Source: Xanthocytophaga agilis (GTDB taxonomy: Bacteria; Bacteroidota; Bacteroidia; Cytophagales; 172606-1). From it: a DNA stretch of 64,000 nt. The notes beneath the pieces were generated by a model that made no database searches, was not told where the DNA came from, and saw only the letters and a list, made by a program, of their open reading frames with translations. Positions 7,987 through 17,652 of this stretch are shown here, in pieces (position 1 is the stretch's first letter; each line of letters starts with the position of its first letter). Location: the NCBI RefSeq assembly GCF_030068605.1, contig NZ_JASJOU010000001.1, positions 1,302,001 to 1,366,000 of the forward strand. The letters run 5' to 3'. Both the position numbers and the translations under genes were made by a program.

Positions 7987-10608
7987 CTACACTAACTGTT
8001 TTCCTTTTTCTACTACCCGATCCAGACCGCTCACATCTGAACCACCGGCAGTAGCAAAGAAAGGTTGGCCACCTCCTCCACCTTTGATCTCTTTCGCCAG
8101 TTCTTTGACAATATTACCAGCATGCAGACTCTTTTCTTTTACCAGTTCATCTGTTATCATTACAGCAATCTGAGGTTTTCCTTGAATGTCTGCAGCTAAT
8201 ACAATAAAGGATTGATCCATTTTAGCTTTCAGATCATAGGCAAGTTGTTTTAGTGCGTCAGCAGAAGGTACAGCTACTTTTTCTGAAACAACCTGTATAC
8301 CATTAACAGTTTGAGCTTTTTTCACTAATTCATCTTTCAGAGTCTGAAGTTGCTGATTTTCGTATACTTCTACTTGCTTTGTTAATTTTCCTTTTTCTTC
8401 CAGCAAATCTGCGATTGCTTTTTTAACATCTTTCGGATTTTTCAGCAGTTCCTTGATTTCTTTTAGCAATGTTGTCTGCTCATCCACATAGGTTTCAGCA
8501 GCATCAGCAGTGATAGCTTCGATACGACGTACACCAGCAGCAACCCCTGCTTCTGAGGTAATCTTAAACAAACCAATCTTACCGGTAGCAGATACATGGC
8601 ATCCACCACATAGCTCGCGGCTATAACTTGGATCGAAAGTAATCATACGAACGGTATCACCATATTTCTCACCAAACAACATCATAGCACCTGCTTTTCG
8701 TGCCTCTTCAATTGGCAGAGAACGATCTTCCTGTAAAGCAATGTTTTCACGAATCTTCTGATTTACGATATGTTCAATCTCTGCCAATTGTTCATCGGTT
8801 ACTTTCTCAAAATGTGAGAAGTCAAAACGTAGGTATTGCTCGTTTACCAATGACCCTTTTTGAGCTACGTGAGTACCTAATACTCTGCGCAAAGCAGCAT
8901 GCAATAAGTGTGTGGCGGAGTGATTGTTCTCTGTCAGATGACGTTTTGTATCGCTTACATATGCAATAACCGTTGCTTTAATATCAGCAGGTAGCTTGTC
9001 TACCACATGAATCACCAGATCATTCTCCTTTTTGGTATCAACTACCTTGATTTCCTCTCCATCAAAACTCATTACACCGGTATCACCCACCTGACCACCA
9101 CCTTCCGGGTAGAAAGGTGTTTTACTTAATACAATCTGGAACTGTTCTCCTTTTTTATCTTTGGTAATCCGATATTTCAGCACCTTTGAGTCATTAACAG
9201 ACAGTTCATCATAACCTACAAAGGTAACTTTAGGTGTATCATCTAACACAACCCAGTCTCCTACCTGTTTCTCTGCATCTGCCTTACTACGATTTTTCTG
9301 TTCAGCTAATGCCACTTTAAAGCCATTTTCATCTACGGAAATTCCTTTCTCTGACATTATCAACCTTGTTAAATCTGCAGGAAACCCATACGTATCATAT
9401 AATTCAAAAACTGTTCTTCCATCTAAAAAATCAGACTTAATTTCAACCGCTTCCAATCTTTCCAAACCGTCCTCCAAAGTTCTTAGGAAACTTTTCTCCT
9501 CTTCCAGAATAACCTTTTTTACAAATTCTTCCTGAGCCTTCAATTCAGGAAATACAGTAGCAAACTCATTTGCCAGTAAAGGAACTAACCGATGTAGGAA
9601 AGGCTCTTTTATCTCTAAAAACGAATAATAATACCGTACAGCACGGCGCAGAATACGGCGAATTACATACCCGGAACCATTGTTAGATGGTAATTGACCA
9701 TCTGCAATCGTAAAGGCAACGGCACGAATATGATCCACCACTACACGCATCGCAACGTCTGTCAAACTTTTGCGGTCATAACTACCCGTATATTTTTTAT
9801 TGGAATGCTGCTCAATAAACCGGATGAAAGGAGTAAACACATCTGTATCATAGGTATACTCTACTCCCTGCAATACCATACAAAGGCGCTCAAAGCCCAT
9901 ACCTGTATCTACATGTTTGGCAGGAAGAGTTACCAATGACTTATCTGCTTTCCGTTCAAACTGCATAAATACGTTGTTCCAGATCTCAATCACCTTCGGA
10001 TGATCTTTGTTCACCAATGTTTCACCAGGTACGATTGCCCGTTCAGCATCTGAACGTAAGTCTACGTGAATCTCACTACAAGGTCCACAAGGTCCCTGCT
10101 CTCCCATTTCCCAGAAGTTATCCTTTTTATTACCATACAGAATATGGTTTTCAGGCAGGTATTGTTTCCATAAATCCTTTGCTTCCTCATCTGAGGCTAA
10201 CCCTTCAGCAGTATCTCCTCCAAAAACGGTTGCATACAACCGATCTTTTGGTATTTTCAACACATCAGTCAACAACTCCCAAGACCAGGCAATGGCATCC
10301 TGCTTAAAGTAATCTCCAAATGACCAGTTTCCCAGCATCTCAAACATGGTATGGTGTGTTCCGTCAAAGCCCACATCTTCCAGGTCATTGTGTTTACCAC
10401 TTACCCGCAAACATTTCTGTGTATCTGCAATCCGTCTGGAAGGAGGAACTCCATTGCCCAGAAAGTAATCCTTAAACTGCACCATACCTGAGTTAGTAAA
10501 CATTAGGGTTGGGTCATTTTTAAGAACAAGCGGAGCAGAAGGAACAATCAAATGGCCTTTGGAACGAAAAAAATCTAAAAACTGCTGTCTGATCTCGTGC
10601 GACGTCAT
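7987..10608 (-). CDS. alaS: alanyl-tRNA synthetase
   Basis: AlaS charges tRNA-Ala in the cytoplasm. From the N-terminus come the class II catalytic core (EIRQQFLDFFRSKGH, GDYFKQDAI, GTHHTMFEMLGNWSFGD), the tRNA-recognition region, the editing domain with zinc ligands HSATH and CGGCH, and the C-terminal domain ending with the GGGGG-type segment. The start at 10608 (MTSHEIRQQF) gives the usual 873 residues; the longer frame from 10710 adds an atypical 34-residue leader. An inverted repeat lies upstream. Confidence 0.97.
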   Translation of the reverse strand: MTSHEIRQQFLDFFRSKGHLIVPSAPLVLKNDPTLMFTNSGMVQFKDYFLGNGVPPSRRIADTQKCLRVSGKHNDLEDVGFDGTHHTMFEMLGNWSFGDYFKQDAIAWSWELLTDVLKIPKDRLYATVFGGDTAEGLASDEEAKDLWKQYLPENHILYGNKKDNFWEMGEQGPCGPCSEIHVDLRSDAERAIVPGETLVNKDHPKVIEIWNNVFMQFERKADKSLVTLPAKHVDTGMGFERLCMVLQGVEYTYDTDVFTPFIRFIEQHSNKKYTGSYDRKSLTDVAMRVVVDHIRAVAFTIADGQLPSNNGSGYVIRRILRRAVRYYYSFLEIKEPFLHRLVPLLANEFATVFPELKAQEEFVKKVILEEEKSFLRTLEDGLERLEAVEIKSDFLDGRTVFELYDTYGFPADLTRLIMSEKGISVDENGFKVALAEQKNRSKADAEKQVGDWVVLDDTPKVTFVGYDELSVNDSKVLKYRITKDKKGEQFQIVLSKTPFYPEGGGQVGDTGVMSFDGEEIKVVDTKKENDLVIHVVDKLPADIKATVIAYVSDTKRHLTENNHSATHLLHAALRRVLGTHVAQKGSLVNEQYLRFDFSHFEKVTDEQLAEIEHIVNQKIRENIALQEDRSLPIEEARKAGAMMLFGEKYGDTVRMITFDPSYSRELCGGCHVSATGKIGLFKITSEAGVAAGVRRIEAITADAAETYVDEQTTLLKEIKELLKNPKDVKKAIADLLEEKGKLTKQVEVYENQQLQTLKDELVKKAQTVNGIQVVSEKVAVPSADALKQLAYDLKAKMDQSFIVLAADIQGKPQIAVMITDELVKEKSLHAGNIVKELAKEIKGGGGGQPFFATAGGSDVSGLDRVVEKGKQLV

Positions 10609-11117
10609 GTTATGAAATTTTATTAAACTATATACTATATAATAATACAACTCTACTCTTTTGCAGATGCTGATTTGCTCTATTGATGGTATATATGTAT
10701 AGATCAACACCTTATATCATCTGCAAAGTGATTCTTTTGCAAATATGCCAAATTCTTAAAGTAAAACTTACTTGATAATCAGGTTCACACAAAAATATAG
10801 TTACCGTATTTCTACTTAGTATGCTTACTTCTTCTTTCTTTCTACAGTAACCAACAAACAGACTAAAAAGGCAACTTATTGTTTATCAACTAATTGCACT
10901 TATAGAAAAAATTATAGAACTCTCTATTCCTTTCACACATGTAAGTTTGAAAAAAAAATCAACACTTTGCATTTTATAGAAACTTATTAAATTGCACAGC
11001 CTACCATAAAAAAAATTCCAGTTTAATGCTGCTGTATTTTTTATTCAAAATGTTTCACCCAGCTTATTTTAATGCATGACTGCACAAAATTAGTAGTTAA
11101 ACCCAATTTTTGAACGA
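10609..11117. other. intergenic region between divergent alaS and M23 peptidase genes
   Basis: This AT-rich stretch of about 500 bases must carry both promoters. A 10-bp inverted repeat (10660-10669 and 10718-10727) lies on the alaS side, and an exact TAnnTTTG box (TAAGTTTG, 10941-10948) lies on the M23 side without a matching upstream TTG. No RNA gene or ORF is convincing. Confidence 0.5.
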
Positions 11118-12095
11118 ATGGCCAGAATAAAGTACTACTATGACACGGAAACGTGTAAATATGAACGAGTTAAAGTTAAACCTTCCGATGTAGCCATTAA
11201 TATTTTAGGATTCGTTTCTGTGGCTTTCCTTTGTTCGTTGGCACTCATGCCATTATATAACTCGTATTTTCGTTCAGACCGTGAAGAAGCTCTTCAACGT
11301 GAGAATCAGGAATTGAAGTTGTATTATGAAGTGATGAATAAAGAATTACAAAAAACTACCCAGATGTTGAGTGCTCTCCGGGAACGTGACGACAACATCT
11401 ATCGGGTCATTTTCGAAGCCTCTCCTATTCCGGAATCTGTTCGTGAAGCAGGTGTTGGAGGTGTAGATCGTTACAAGGAAATCCTTGAGAAAGGATTAAA
11501 AAATGAAGAGTTGATTCTTTCAACCCGTCAGAAAATTGATAAGTTAAAGAAGAAAATGTATATCCAGACCAAGTCTTATGACGAAATTGTTACTCTGGTG
11601 AACAACAAAACCAAAATGCTTGCCTCTTTACCTGCTATTCAGCCAGTATCCAATAAAGAGCTTAAGCGCTTAGCCTCGGGTTTTGGAATGCGTATGCACC
11701 CTATCTACAAAGTAATGAAAATGCACACAGGTGTTGATTTTGCCTGTCAACGGGGCACTCCTATCTATGCTACCGGTGATGGCGTAATCAGTGTGGCCGT
11801 ACATAACAGTGGTGGATATGGTAATGAAGTACAGGTCAGCCATGGCTATGGATACATTACGTTGTATGCTCATATGGAACGATTTATTGTACATACAGGG
11901 CAACGTGTAAAACGCGGGCAGTTGATTGGATATGTGGGTAGTACAGGAACATCTGTATCTCCTCACCTTCACTATGAAGTATTACATAATGGACAGAAAG
12001 TAAATCCAATCCATTTCTTCTATAACGATCTCACTCCTATGGAGTACCAGAAATTGCTGGAACTGGCGTCTGTAGAAAATCAATCACTCTCGTAA
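11118..12095 (+). CDS. membrane-anchored M23 (LytM-type) peptidoglycan endopeptidase
   Basis: The 325-residue protein has a short cytoplasmic N-terminus, one membrane helix (about 28-48), a coiled coil (about 55-165) and a C-terminal M23 domain. The zinc ligands and catalytic residues are intact: His203 and Asp207 (HTGVD), His252 (YAHM) and His285 in SPHLHYE. It should therefore cut peptide cross-links in the wall, or act as an amidase activator of the NlpD/EnvC kind. From memory, the order alaS, M23, MerR recurs in Bacteroidota. A strong terminator follows. Confidence 0.93.
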   Translation: MARIKYYYDTETCKYERVKVKPSDVAINILGFVSVAFLCSLALMPLYNSYFRSDREEALQRENQELKLYYEVMNKELQKTTQMLSALRERDDNIYRVIFEASPIPESVREAGVGGVDRYKEILEKGLKNEELILSTRQKIDKLKKKMYIQTKSYDEIVTLVNNKTKMLASLPAIQPVSNKELKRLASGFGMRMHPIYKVMKMHTGVDFACQRGTPIYATGDGVISVAVHNSGGYGNEVQVSHGYGYITLYAHMERFIVHTGQRVKRGQLIGYVGSTGTSVSPHLHYEVLHNGQKVNPIHFFYNDLTPMEYQKLLELASVENQSLS

Positions 12096-12133
12096 ATTGT
12101 CAGGTTTAATATTCTGAAAAGATAGTATTTTGC

Positions 12134-12161
12134 AAGCGGAACTTAGGTTCCGCTTTTTTTT
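12134..12161 (+). terminator. terminator of the M23 peptidase gene
   Basis: AAGCGGAAC (12134-12142) pairs with GTTCCGCTT (12147-12155) around a TTAG loop, followed by a run of T. Confidence 0.88.
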
Positions 12162-12465
12162 ATGCCTAAGCTATCATACACCCAAACTTAAATTTTGATA
12201 TACAACCACCTACCCTGTGGTATAAAATCAGTTGTGTATGTACACAAAGCATCAAAACTTGCAAAATAGTTTGCATTAAATAGTTAAAAAAGCGGGAATG
12301 AAATTTAGGAATGAGACAAAACGAGTATAGATATACAAATGAGCCTAGATGTAGCCCAGATTTGTAGTTTCTTAAGAACGTTAATAAAACGCTATCTTTA
12401 CAGCTGGTTCAAAACAACTTCCATAGTTGATTATATAACCCAGGCTATTAACAATATAATTTTCT
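12162..12465. other. intergenic region upstream of the MerR-type gene
   Basis: About 300 bases after the M23 terminator. A weak -7-like box, TATCTTTA, lies at 12393-12400. Nothing else is recognisable. Confidence 0.3.
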
Positions 12466-12804
12466 ATGTCTGAAGAAATAAAGAAGATATACTACACCAT
12501 TAGTGAAGTTGCAGATAAATTCAATGTAACGGCATCGCTGTTACGCTTTTGGGAAAGTGAGTTCCCAATGTTAAAACCCAGGAAGAATAAAAAAGGAGAT
12601 CGCCGCTATACCGAGAAAGATATAGAAGTTGTGCAAAAGATATATCACCTTGTCAAAGAAAAGGGGTATACACTACAGGGAGCGAAAGAGATGATAAGAA
12701 GTAAAGCCAATCAGCCCCCTGACAAAGCAGCTATTATTGAATCTTTAGAAAATCTCAAGACTTTTCTTTCTCAACTGAAAGAAAGACTGGAGCAAAGCTC
12801 CTAA
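12466..12804 (+). CDS. MerR family transcriptional regulator
   Basis: The 112-residue protein carries a MerR-type winged helix-turn-helix (residues about 7-75: YTISEVADKFNVTASLLRFWE, then a wing and RRYTEKDIEVV). A short helical tail for dimerisation follows. There is no effector-binding domain or metal-binding cysteine set, so the signal it reads is unknown. This small form is common in Bacteroidota beside an M23 peptidase gene, suggesting a link to cell-envelope control. That link is inference from position only. Confidence 0.92.
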   Translation: MSEEIKKIYYTISEVADKFNVTASLLRFWESEFPMLKPRKNKKGDRRYTEKDIEVVQKIYHLVKEKGYTLQGAKEMIRSKANQPPDKAAIIESLENLKTFLSQLKERLEQSS

Positions 12805-12842
12805 GAGATCAACATGCAGCAGATATATAGCAGACAATACTA

Positions 12843-12858
12843 AATCCTGTACAGGATT
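12843..12858. terminator. palindrome between MerR and the coiled-coil gene
   Basis: AATCCTGTACAGGATT is a perfect 16-base palindrome between two convergent genes, flanked by AATAC and GTATT which extend the pairing. It probably acts as a weak bidirectional terminator. Confidence 0.4.
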
Positions 12859-12861
12859 GTA

Positions 12862-13149
12862 TTAGTTACTACGGTAGTTATAATGGCTTGAATATTGAAC
12901 TTTTAGTGCATCTTTTGCAATATAATCCTGCAACAATTCAGAAGCATGACGATTGTTGAACATATACAACATTTCCTGATAACCTAACTCACGACGAACG
13001 GAAGCTGTATATTTGCGATCCATTAAACGACAATATTCAAATAATTCACTGTTACGATCCAGTAACTCTTTTCTTTCACGTTCTAATTGTGCCAGGCGAG
13101 CTTCCAGAGAGGCTAATTGATCTTCCAAAGATTTGCGTTGGGCTTCCAT
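12862..13149 (-). CDS. small coiled-coil protein of unknown function
   Basis: The 95-residue product begins with a heptad-rich coiled coil (about 1-45: EAQRKSLEDQLASLEARLAQ, then more Glu/Arg/Leu), followed by a Tyr- and Met-containing segment and a polar tail. No signal peptide or known domain is seen. Its codon use and regular heptads argue that it is real. It may form a dimer or bind a larger partner, but no function can be given. Confidence 0.65.
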   Translation of the reverse strand: MEAQRKSLEDQLASLEARLAQLERERKELLDRNSELFEYCRLMDRKYTASVRRELGYQEMLYMFNNRHASELLQDYIAKDALKVQYSSHYNYRSN

Positions 13150-13643
13150 CGTAATATTGTTTTATAAGTGACTGGATGTTAGTTAATTCAAATTTTGTCT
13201 TTGATTTACTTTTCGAAAGGTCGCAATTTCTCTGATTCTTTATCTAACCAAAAGATAGGGAAGCGTACGTACGAAAGTTTTTATTCAGATTTCAACGAAA
13301 TCACTCATACAATCCTAACCAAACACCTACCTATCAACCACTTACCCATTTTTACATTTTTCACATTGCCAACAGACGATGTCATAAAAAGCATTTTTTT
13401 GATAAAAATCTGCTCTGCTATTCCATCTCAACTCGGTCTCATATAAAATCCTTTACTTCTGCAACCATAAACTGGTCATTTTGAAAGAGATTAGAAAGCC
13501 ATTAGGTCAATTTTCATGCCATTTTTCTGCTCTTTGCAGATACTATTTTATAAGAAAAAAATACAAATGTGAACATTTGCTTCTGTCATTATTATGGAGA
13601 AGATGTATCTTTCCGTGCCTTACAATAGATATGCCCTTCCATT
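13150..13643. other. intergenic region with no recognised gene
   Basis: About 490 AT-rich bases separate the coiled-coil gene from the glycosyltransferase gene. Short frames inside (13195-13446, 13481-13705) lack protein-like composition. A CGTACGTACG palindrome is visible near 13265. Promoters for both divergent genes are expected here but no strong match was found. Confidence 0.4.
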
Positions 13644-15227
13644 ATGCGTTTTTATTTACTTTTTCTTTTTCTATTTGCTATCCTGTTCATTTTTTTGTCG
13701 TTTGATGGGTATTATTTCTATGATGATACAACCTATGCCCACTATGCTTTCTATTTGTCTCAGGGTAAACTCGTACTAAACGAAGAAATATTCAGTCACA
13801 GACTGGGTATTATTATTCCAACAGCACTTGCTTATAAGCTTTCTGGTGTAAATGATATATCCACAGTATGGGTCTCAGTAGCCTGTACTCTTACCTGTCT
13901 ATATCTTATCTATTTTGTCTTTAAAAAATATGATTCGAAAGTTGCAATCTGGGCAATGGTTTTATTTGGGTTAGACTTCTATACCTTGTTCTTTTCCAAT
14001 AAGCTGTATCCGGATGTTTCGCTTACTTGTATGGCACTTCTGAGTGCAATTTGTTTGCACCAGCGAAATGATCAATGGGGCAAACCTCTCCTATTCTGTG
14101 TAGCTAATTTGTGGGGCTTTTTATGTAAAGAAACTATTGTATACCTGCTTCCTTTCTATTTACTTGTCTGTATATATGATTGGCGTCAAAAGCAACACCT
14201 CTTGTTCTGGCAAAGAGCTTTTATGATTGGCTCCATTCTGCTGGCAGGATATTTCGGCTTCTATTATCTATATACAGGTAATCCGTTGTATCGTTTTCAG
14301 ATCATTCAGGATGGTCATTATGTGGCTACCTATAATTACTTCCATAAACCAGCTTCGGCACTTATACCACGCCTCACCTACGAACCTGTTATTATGTTGA
14401 TTCATTCAGGAATGATTATTTGTATTGGTGCAGCATTACCTTTTTTGTTTCGCAGAAATTTTTGGAATTGGAGAATCTGGACTAATGAAATGTTTTGGAG
14501 TCGATTGGCATTCTGTGGATTATGTATGTTCTGGGGATTTACAACTAGCTTTAAATATTACAATCCCAATGCGCTGTTTCCACGAATGATTCTCTTTCTT
14601 ATTCCCTTTTTTGCCATTGCCTCTGCATTTGAGTTAAGCCGTCTTACCGCAAAAAAATCTTTTGTACTTGCGATGACCTTTCTTATTGTAGCAGGTATAG
14701 CCCGGTATACGGGTGTGCCCAATCAGGCACTTCACTATGGATTACTGGCTCTTGGATGGGGTTTCATAGGAGGTCTATATCAGTTTATACCATCTTCTTT
14801 TGTTTTGAACAAACAACTTTATACACCTTTGATAGCAGGTTTGTTGTTAGTACACCCTATTTATTCTATGCTAAAACCGTCTGAAACCGGATATACAGCA
14901 GAAAAACATCTTATCCAAAAGTATCTATCCCACCCTGTAACTTCAACGATGGTTTTTACAGATAATAAGCTCATGAATGGAGTTGACTTTTATTATCAGT
15001 TCAATCAACCAGCCTCTATTCATTTCTTACCATACGAACAACTTTTGGAACAACAAAAACAGCTTACTTCTTCTACCGAGGTCTTTGTATTAATCAACTC
15101 TTATTCTGTGGAATATTTCCGTCTGATAGGCACCCCTCCTCCTATATATATAGATTCACCACCTGTTTCATGGCAACTTGTTGCAAATGAAGGAGGCATC
15201 CGGTTATATAAAGTTCCTCTTATCTGA
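13644..15227 (+). CDS. GT-C fold membrane glycosyltransferase (family 39/ArnT-like)
   Basis: The 527-residue protein is strongly hydrophobic with about ten membrane helices. Near the first periplasmic loop it has the acidic pair of GT-C enzymes (Asp27 and Asp28, in YYFYDDTTYA), as in the PMT/ArnT families that move a sugar from a lipid-phosphate donor to an acceptor. A periplasmic C-terminal part follows residue 420. The acceptor could be protein, lipid or polysaccharide. It is a single gene ending in a terminator that also serves the opposite gene. Confidence 0.82.
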   Translation: MRFYLLFLFLFAILFIFLSFDGYYFYDDTTYAHYAFYLSQGKLVLNEEIFSHRLGIIIPTALAYKLSGVNDISTVWVSVACTLTCLYLIYFVFKKYDSKVAIWAMVLFGLDFYTLFFSNKLYPDVSLTCMALLSAICLHQRNDQWGKPLLFCVANLWGFLCKETIVYLLPFYLLVCIYDWRQKQHLLFWQRAFMIGSILLAGYFGFYYLYTGNPLYRFQIIQDGHYVATYNYFHKPASALIPRLTYEPVIMLIHSGMIICIGAALPFLFRRNFWNWRIWTNEMFWSRLAFCGLCMFWGFTTSFKYYNPNALFPRMILFLIPFFAIASAFELSRLTAKKSFVLAMTFLIVAGIARYTGVPNQALHYGLLALGWGFIGGLYQFIPSSFVLNKQLYTPLIAGLLLVHPIYSMLKPSETGYTAEKHLIQKYLSHPVTSTMVFTDNKLMNGVDFYYQFNQPASIHFLPYEQLLEQQKQLTSSTEVFVLINSYSVEYFRLIGTPPPIYIDSPPVSWQLVANEGGIRLYKVPLI

Positions 15228-15235
15228 AACAAAAA

Positions 15236-15260
15236 ACCTGTCAGATGACAGGTCTTTTTG
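15236..15260. terminator. terminator between the glycosyltransferase and nagB-like genes
   Basis: ACCTGTCA (15236-15243) and TGACAGGT (15246-15253) form a tight hairpin preceded by six A and followed by CTTTTT, so it can work in both directions between convergent genes. Confidence 0.8.
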
Positions 15261-15276
15261 TTTCGTTTTGGAGTAT

Positions 15277-17181
15277 TTAGAATTTCCATCTGACAAATGC
15301 TTCCATGGCTGCGTATTCGGCCAAACCGAGTTTGTTATACAACTCTGCGGTTTTGCGATTACGATCTTCAGCCCTTTGCCAAAATTCGCGTTCATCTGTT
15401 CCCTGAAATACAACTCCGTCCTTTTGAGACTGGTGCTTAAATATACCCAAGCGCTTCTTCATTACCTGATCCGGACTCATTGGTACAGCCATTTCAATCT
15501 GATCAATATCCCACTCAGCCCAGGCACCTTTGTATAACCATACCCAACAATCTTTCATAAAATCTTTGGCTTTCAAACGACGTAATGCTTCCATTACGGC
15601 ATCCAGACAAACTTTATGTGTACCATGCGGATCGGCTAAGTCTCCTGCTGCATATACCTGATGGGGTTTTACCTTGTCGATAAGGTCTGTCACAAGCTGA
15701 TAATCTTCTTCACCCAAAGGCTTTTTCTGGACAAGTCCTGTTTCGTAAAAAGGCATAGTCAGAAAATGTACATTTTCCATAGGGATACCAACAAAACGAC
15801 ATGTATTTTTCGCTTCACCCTTACGAATCAATCCCTTAATATAACGAACAGCATCTGTATCCTTTTCGCTATCTTTTTTGGTTCGCAAAAAGCGGGCAGC
15901 ATCTCTGAAGATTTTATCAGCCTGAGGACTGGTAATATTAAAACGATCATTAAAATCTACTACAAAGTCAGCAAATCGTAGAGCCTCATCATCTGCCACA
16001 GCAATATTACCAGATGTTTGGTAAGCTACATGTACTTCATGTCCCTGATCTACCAGACGCTGGAAGGTGCCACCCATAGAAATAATATCATCATCCGGAT
16101 GAGGACTAAATATCAGACATCGTTTCTTTACAGGATCAGCCCTTTCAGGACGATTGGTATCATCGGCATTTGGCTTTCCACCGGGCCATCCGGTAATAGT
16201 ATGTTGAAGCCAGTTAAACACATCAATATTCAAGTCATATGCCTGTCCGTGTTGTGCCAACAGATCACTGAGTCCATAATCATTATAGTCTTTATTGGTC
16301 AGTTTCAGAACGGGTTTCCCCAAAGTCAGTGCCAGATTCGCTACAGCCTTCTTAATCATCGCACGATCCCACACCACATCATCAATCAGCCAAGGTGCCT
16401 TACGGCTGGTTAGTTCAGATGCGGCAGACTCATCCAGTACTACAGACACGTTGTGATGTCCTTGTAGATAAGAAGCAGGAACCGATTCTACAACAGGTCC
16501 CTCTACTGCCTGTTTGATGATTCCAGCTTTATGTTCTCCCCAGGCAATCAATACCACTCGTTTAGCCTGTAATATGGGTAATACCCCCATTGTGATGGCT
16601 CTTCGTGGTACTTTTGACAACCCACCAAAGTCCATTGCAGCATCAACGCGTGTCGTCTGATCCAGTGTCATCAAACGGGTACGTGAATTTTCGTGTGATC
16701 CTGGTTCATTAAACCCAATATGGCCATTTCTTCCTATACCCAATAACTGAAAATCCAGTCCGCCATGCAACTCCATTTGCTTCTCATAATCCATACAGTA
16801 TTCCCGTATTTTTTCCATTGACAGAGTCCCGTCCGGAATGTGGTAATTTTGTACAGGAATATCCACATGATCAAATAAAAACTCTTTCATAAACCGAACA
16901 TAACTTTGCAAAGCATCCGGTTGCATGGGATAATATTCATCCAGATTGAAAGTAATTACATTCTGAAAGCTTAATCCCTCTTTTCTGTGTAGCCGAATTA
17001 GCTCGGCATAGACTTTTTTGGGAGATGATCCCGTTGCCAATCCCAGTACAGCTGGCTTACCTTCCTGTTGCTTTTGACGGATTAAAGCCGCAATTTCATT
17101 AGCTACAGCGGCAGAAGCTTCATCTGCCGTTCCATAAACACTGGTAGGAATTCGCTCATAACTCAATTGCTGCATAGACAA
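15277..17181 (-). CDS. nagB: NagB-like / PIG-L deacetylase-like fusion protein
   Basis: The 634-residue protein joins an N-terminal glucosamine-6-phosphate deaminase-type domain (about 10-260) to a C-terminal PIG-L/LmbE-like domain (about 353-630). In the first, LDEYY (Asp81) and GHIGFNEP (His154, Glu159) are present. The position matching the catalytic Asp141 of E. coli NagB is Asn152 (GIGRNGHIG). The second has the metal site HPDDD (361-365) and a later DPHGTHK segment. Such long NagB-like proteins occur in Bacteroidota and are usually annotated as deaminase. A joint deacetylase/deaminase role on amino-sugar phosphates is plausible but unproved. Confidence 0.85.
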   Translation of the reverse strand: MSMQQLSYERIPTSVYGTADEASAAVANEIAALIRQKQQEGKPAVLGLATGSSPKKVYAELIRLHRKEGLSFQNVITFNLDEYYPMQPDALQSYVRFMKEFLFDHVDIPVQNYHIPDGTLSMEKIREYCMDYEKQMELHGGLDFQLLGIGRNGHIGFNEPGSHENSRTRLMTLDQTTRVDAAMDFGGLSKVPRRAITMGVLPILQAKRVVLIAWGEHKAGIIKQAVEGPVVESVPASYLQGHHNVSVVLDESAASELTSRKAPWLIDDVVWDRAMIKKAVANLALTLGKPVLKLTNKDYNDYGLSDLLAQHGQAYDLNIDVFNWLQHTITGWPGGKPNADDTNRPERADPVKKRCLIFSPHPDDDIISMGGTFQRLVDQGHEVHVAYQTSGNIAVADDEALRFADFVVDFNDRFNITSPQADKIFRDAARFLRTKKDSEKDTDAVRYIKGLIRKGEAKNTCRFVGIPMENVHFLTMPFYETGLVQKKPLGEEDYQLVTDLIDKVKPHQVYAAGDLADPHGTHKVCLDAVMEALRRLKAKDFMKDCWVWLYKGAWAEWDIDQIEMAVPMSPDQVMKKRLGIFKHQSQKDGVVFQGTDEREFWQRAEDRNRKTAELYNKLGLAEYAAMEAFVRWKF

Positions 17182-17652
17182 ATAGTTGGTTATTCTGAAA
17201 AAAAAGACATGACACCTTGTACTCTAATGTATAAAAATATAATTTGCAGATAAATCACCGAAAAATAGTGTAATTTTTTAATCCTGGAAACTCAAAGATT
17301 CGTTATACTATTCTATTCTTTAATAAATTTAATATTTGTGTAAGACCCACTGTTTGAAGTAACCACTCCAAACCATTATAATTTAACAGTTAAATAGTTC
17401 AAAACTAACTGCTTATTGGTGCAGTAGCCAAAATAAAAATATTTATAAAAATTAGGACTTTTCTGTACAACTTTTTTACCATTCTTCCGTATAAAGGATA
17501 TGGTATGATTTTTTACTGAAAGTAGCATAGGAGAAATCTGTTTAATATGTTACTTTTTTTTATTAGGGGGTCAATTTTAATAAGATTTTCTACTGTTTTT
17601 CACATAACCTTGTATATCAACCGTTGTCACATTTTTTATTGCATTACTCTTT
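17182..17652. other. AT-rich intergenic region between divergent nagB-like and HsdS-like genes
   Basis: About 470 bases of low GC with several T- and A-runs and no convincing ORF or RNA gene. It should hold promoters for both sides, but no clear TTG/TAnnTTTG pair was found. Confidence 0.4.

Noticed and set aside
13195-13705. two short plus-strand frames before the glycosyltransferase gene
   Set aside because: Their translations are dominated by Phe, Ser and Leu from AT-rich DNA, with no motif. One overlaps the real gene in another frame.
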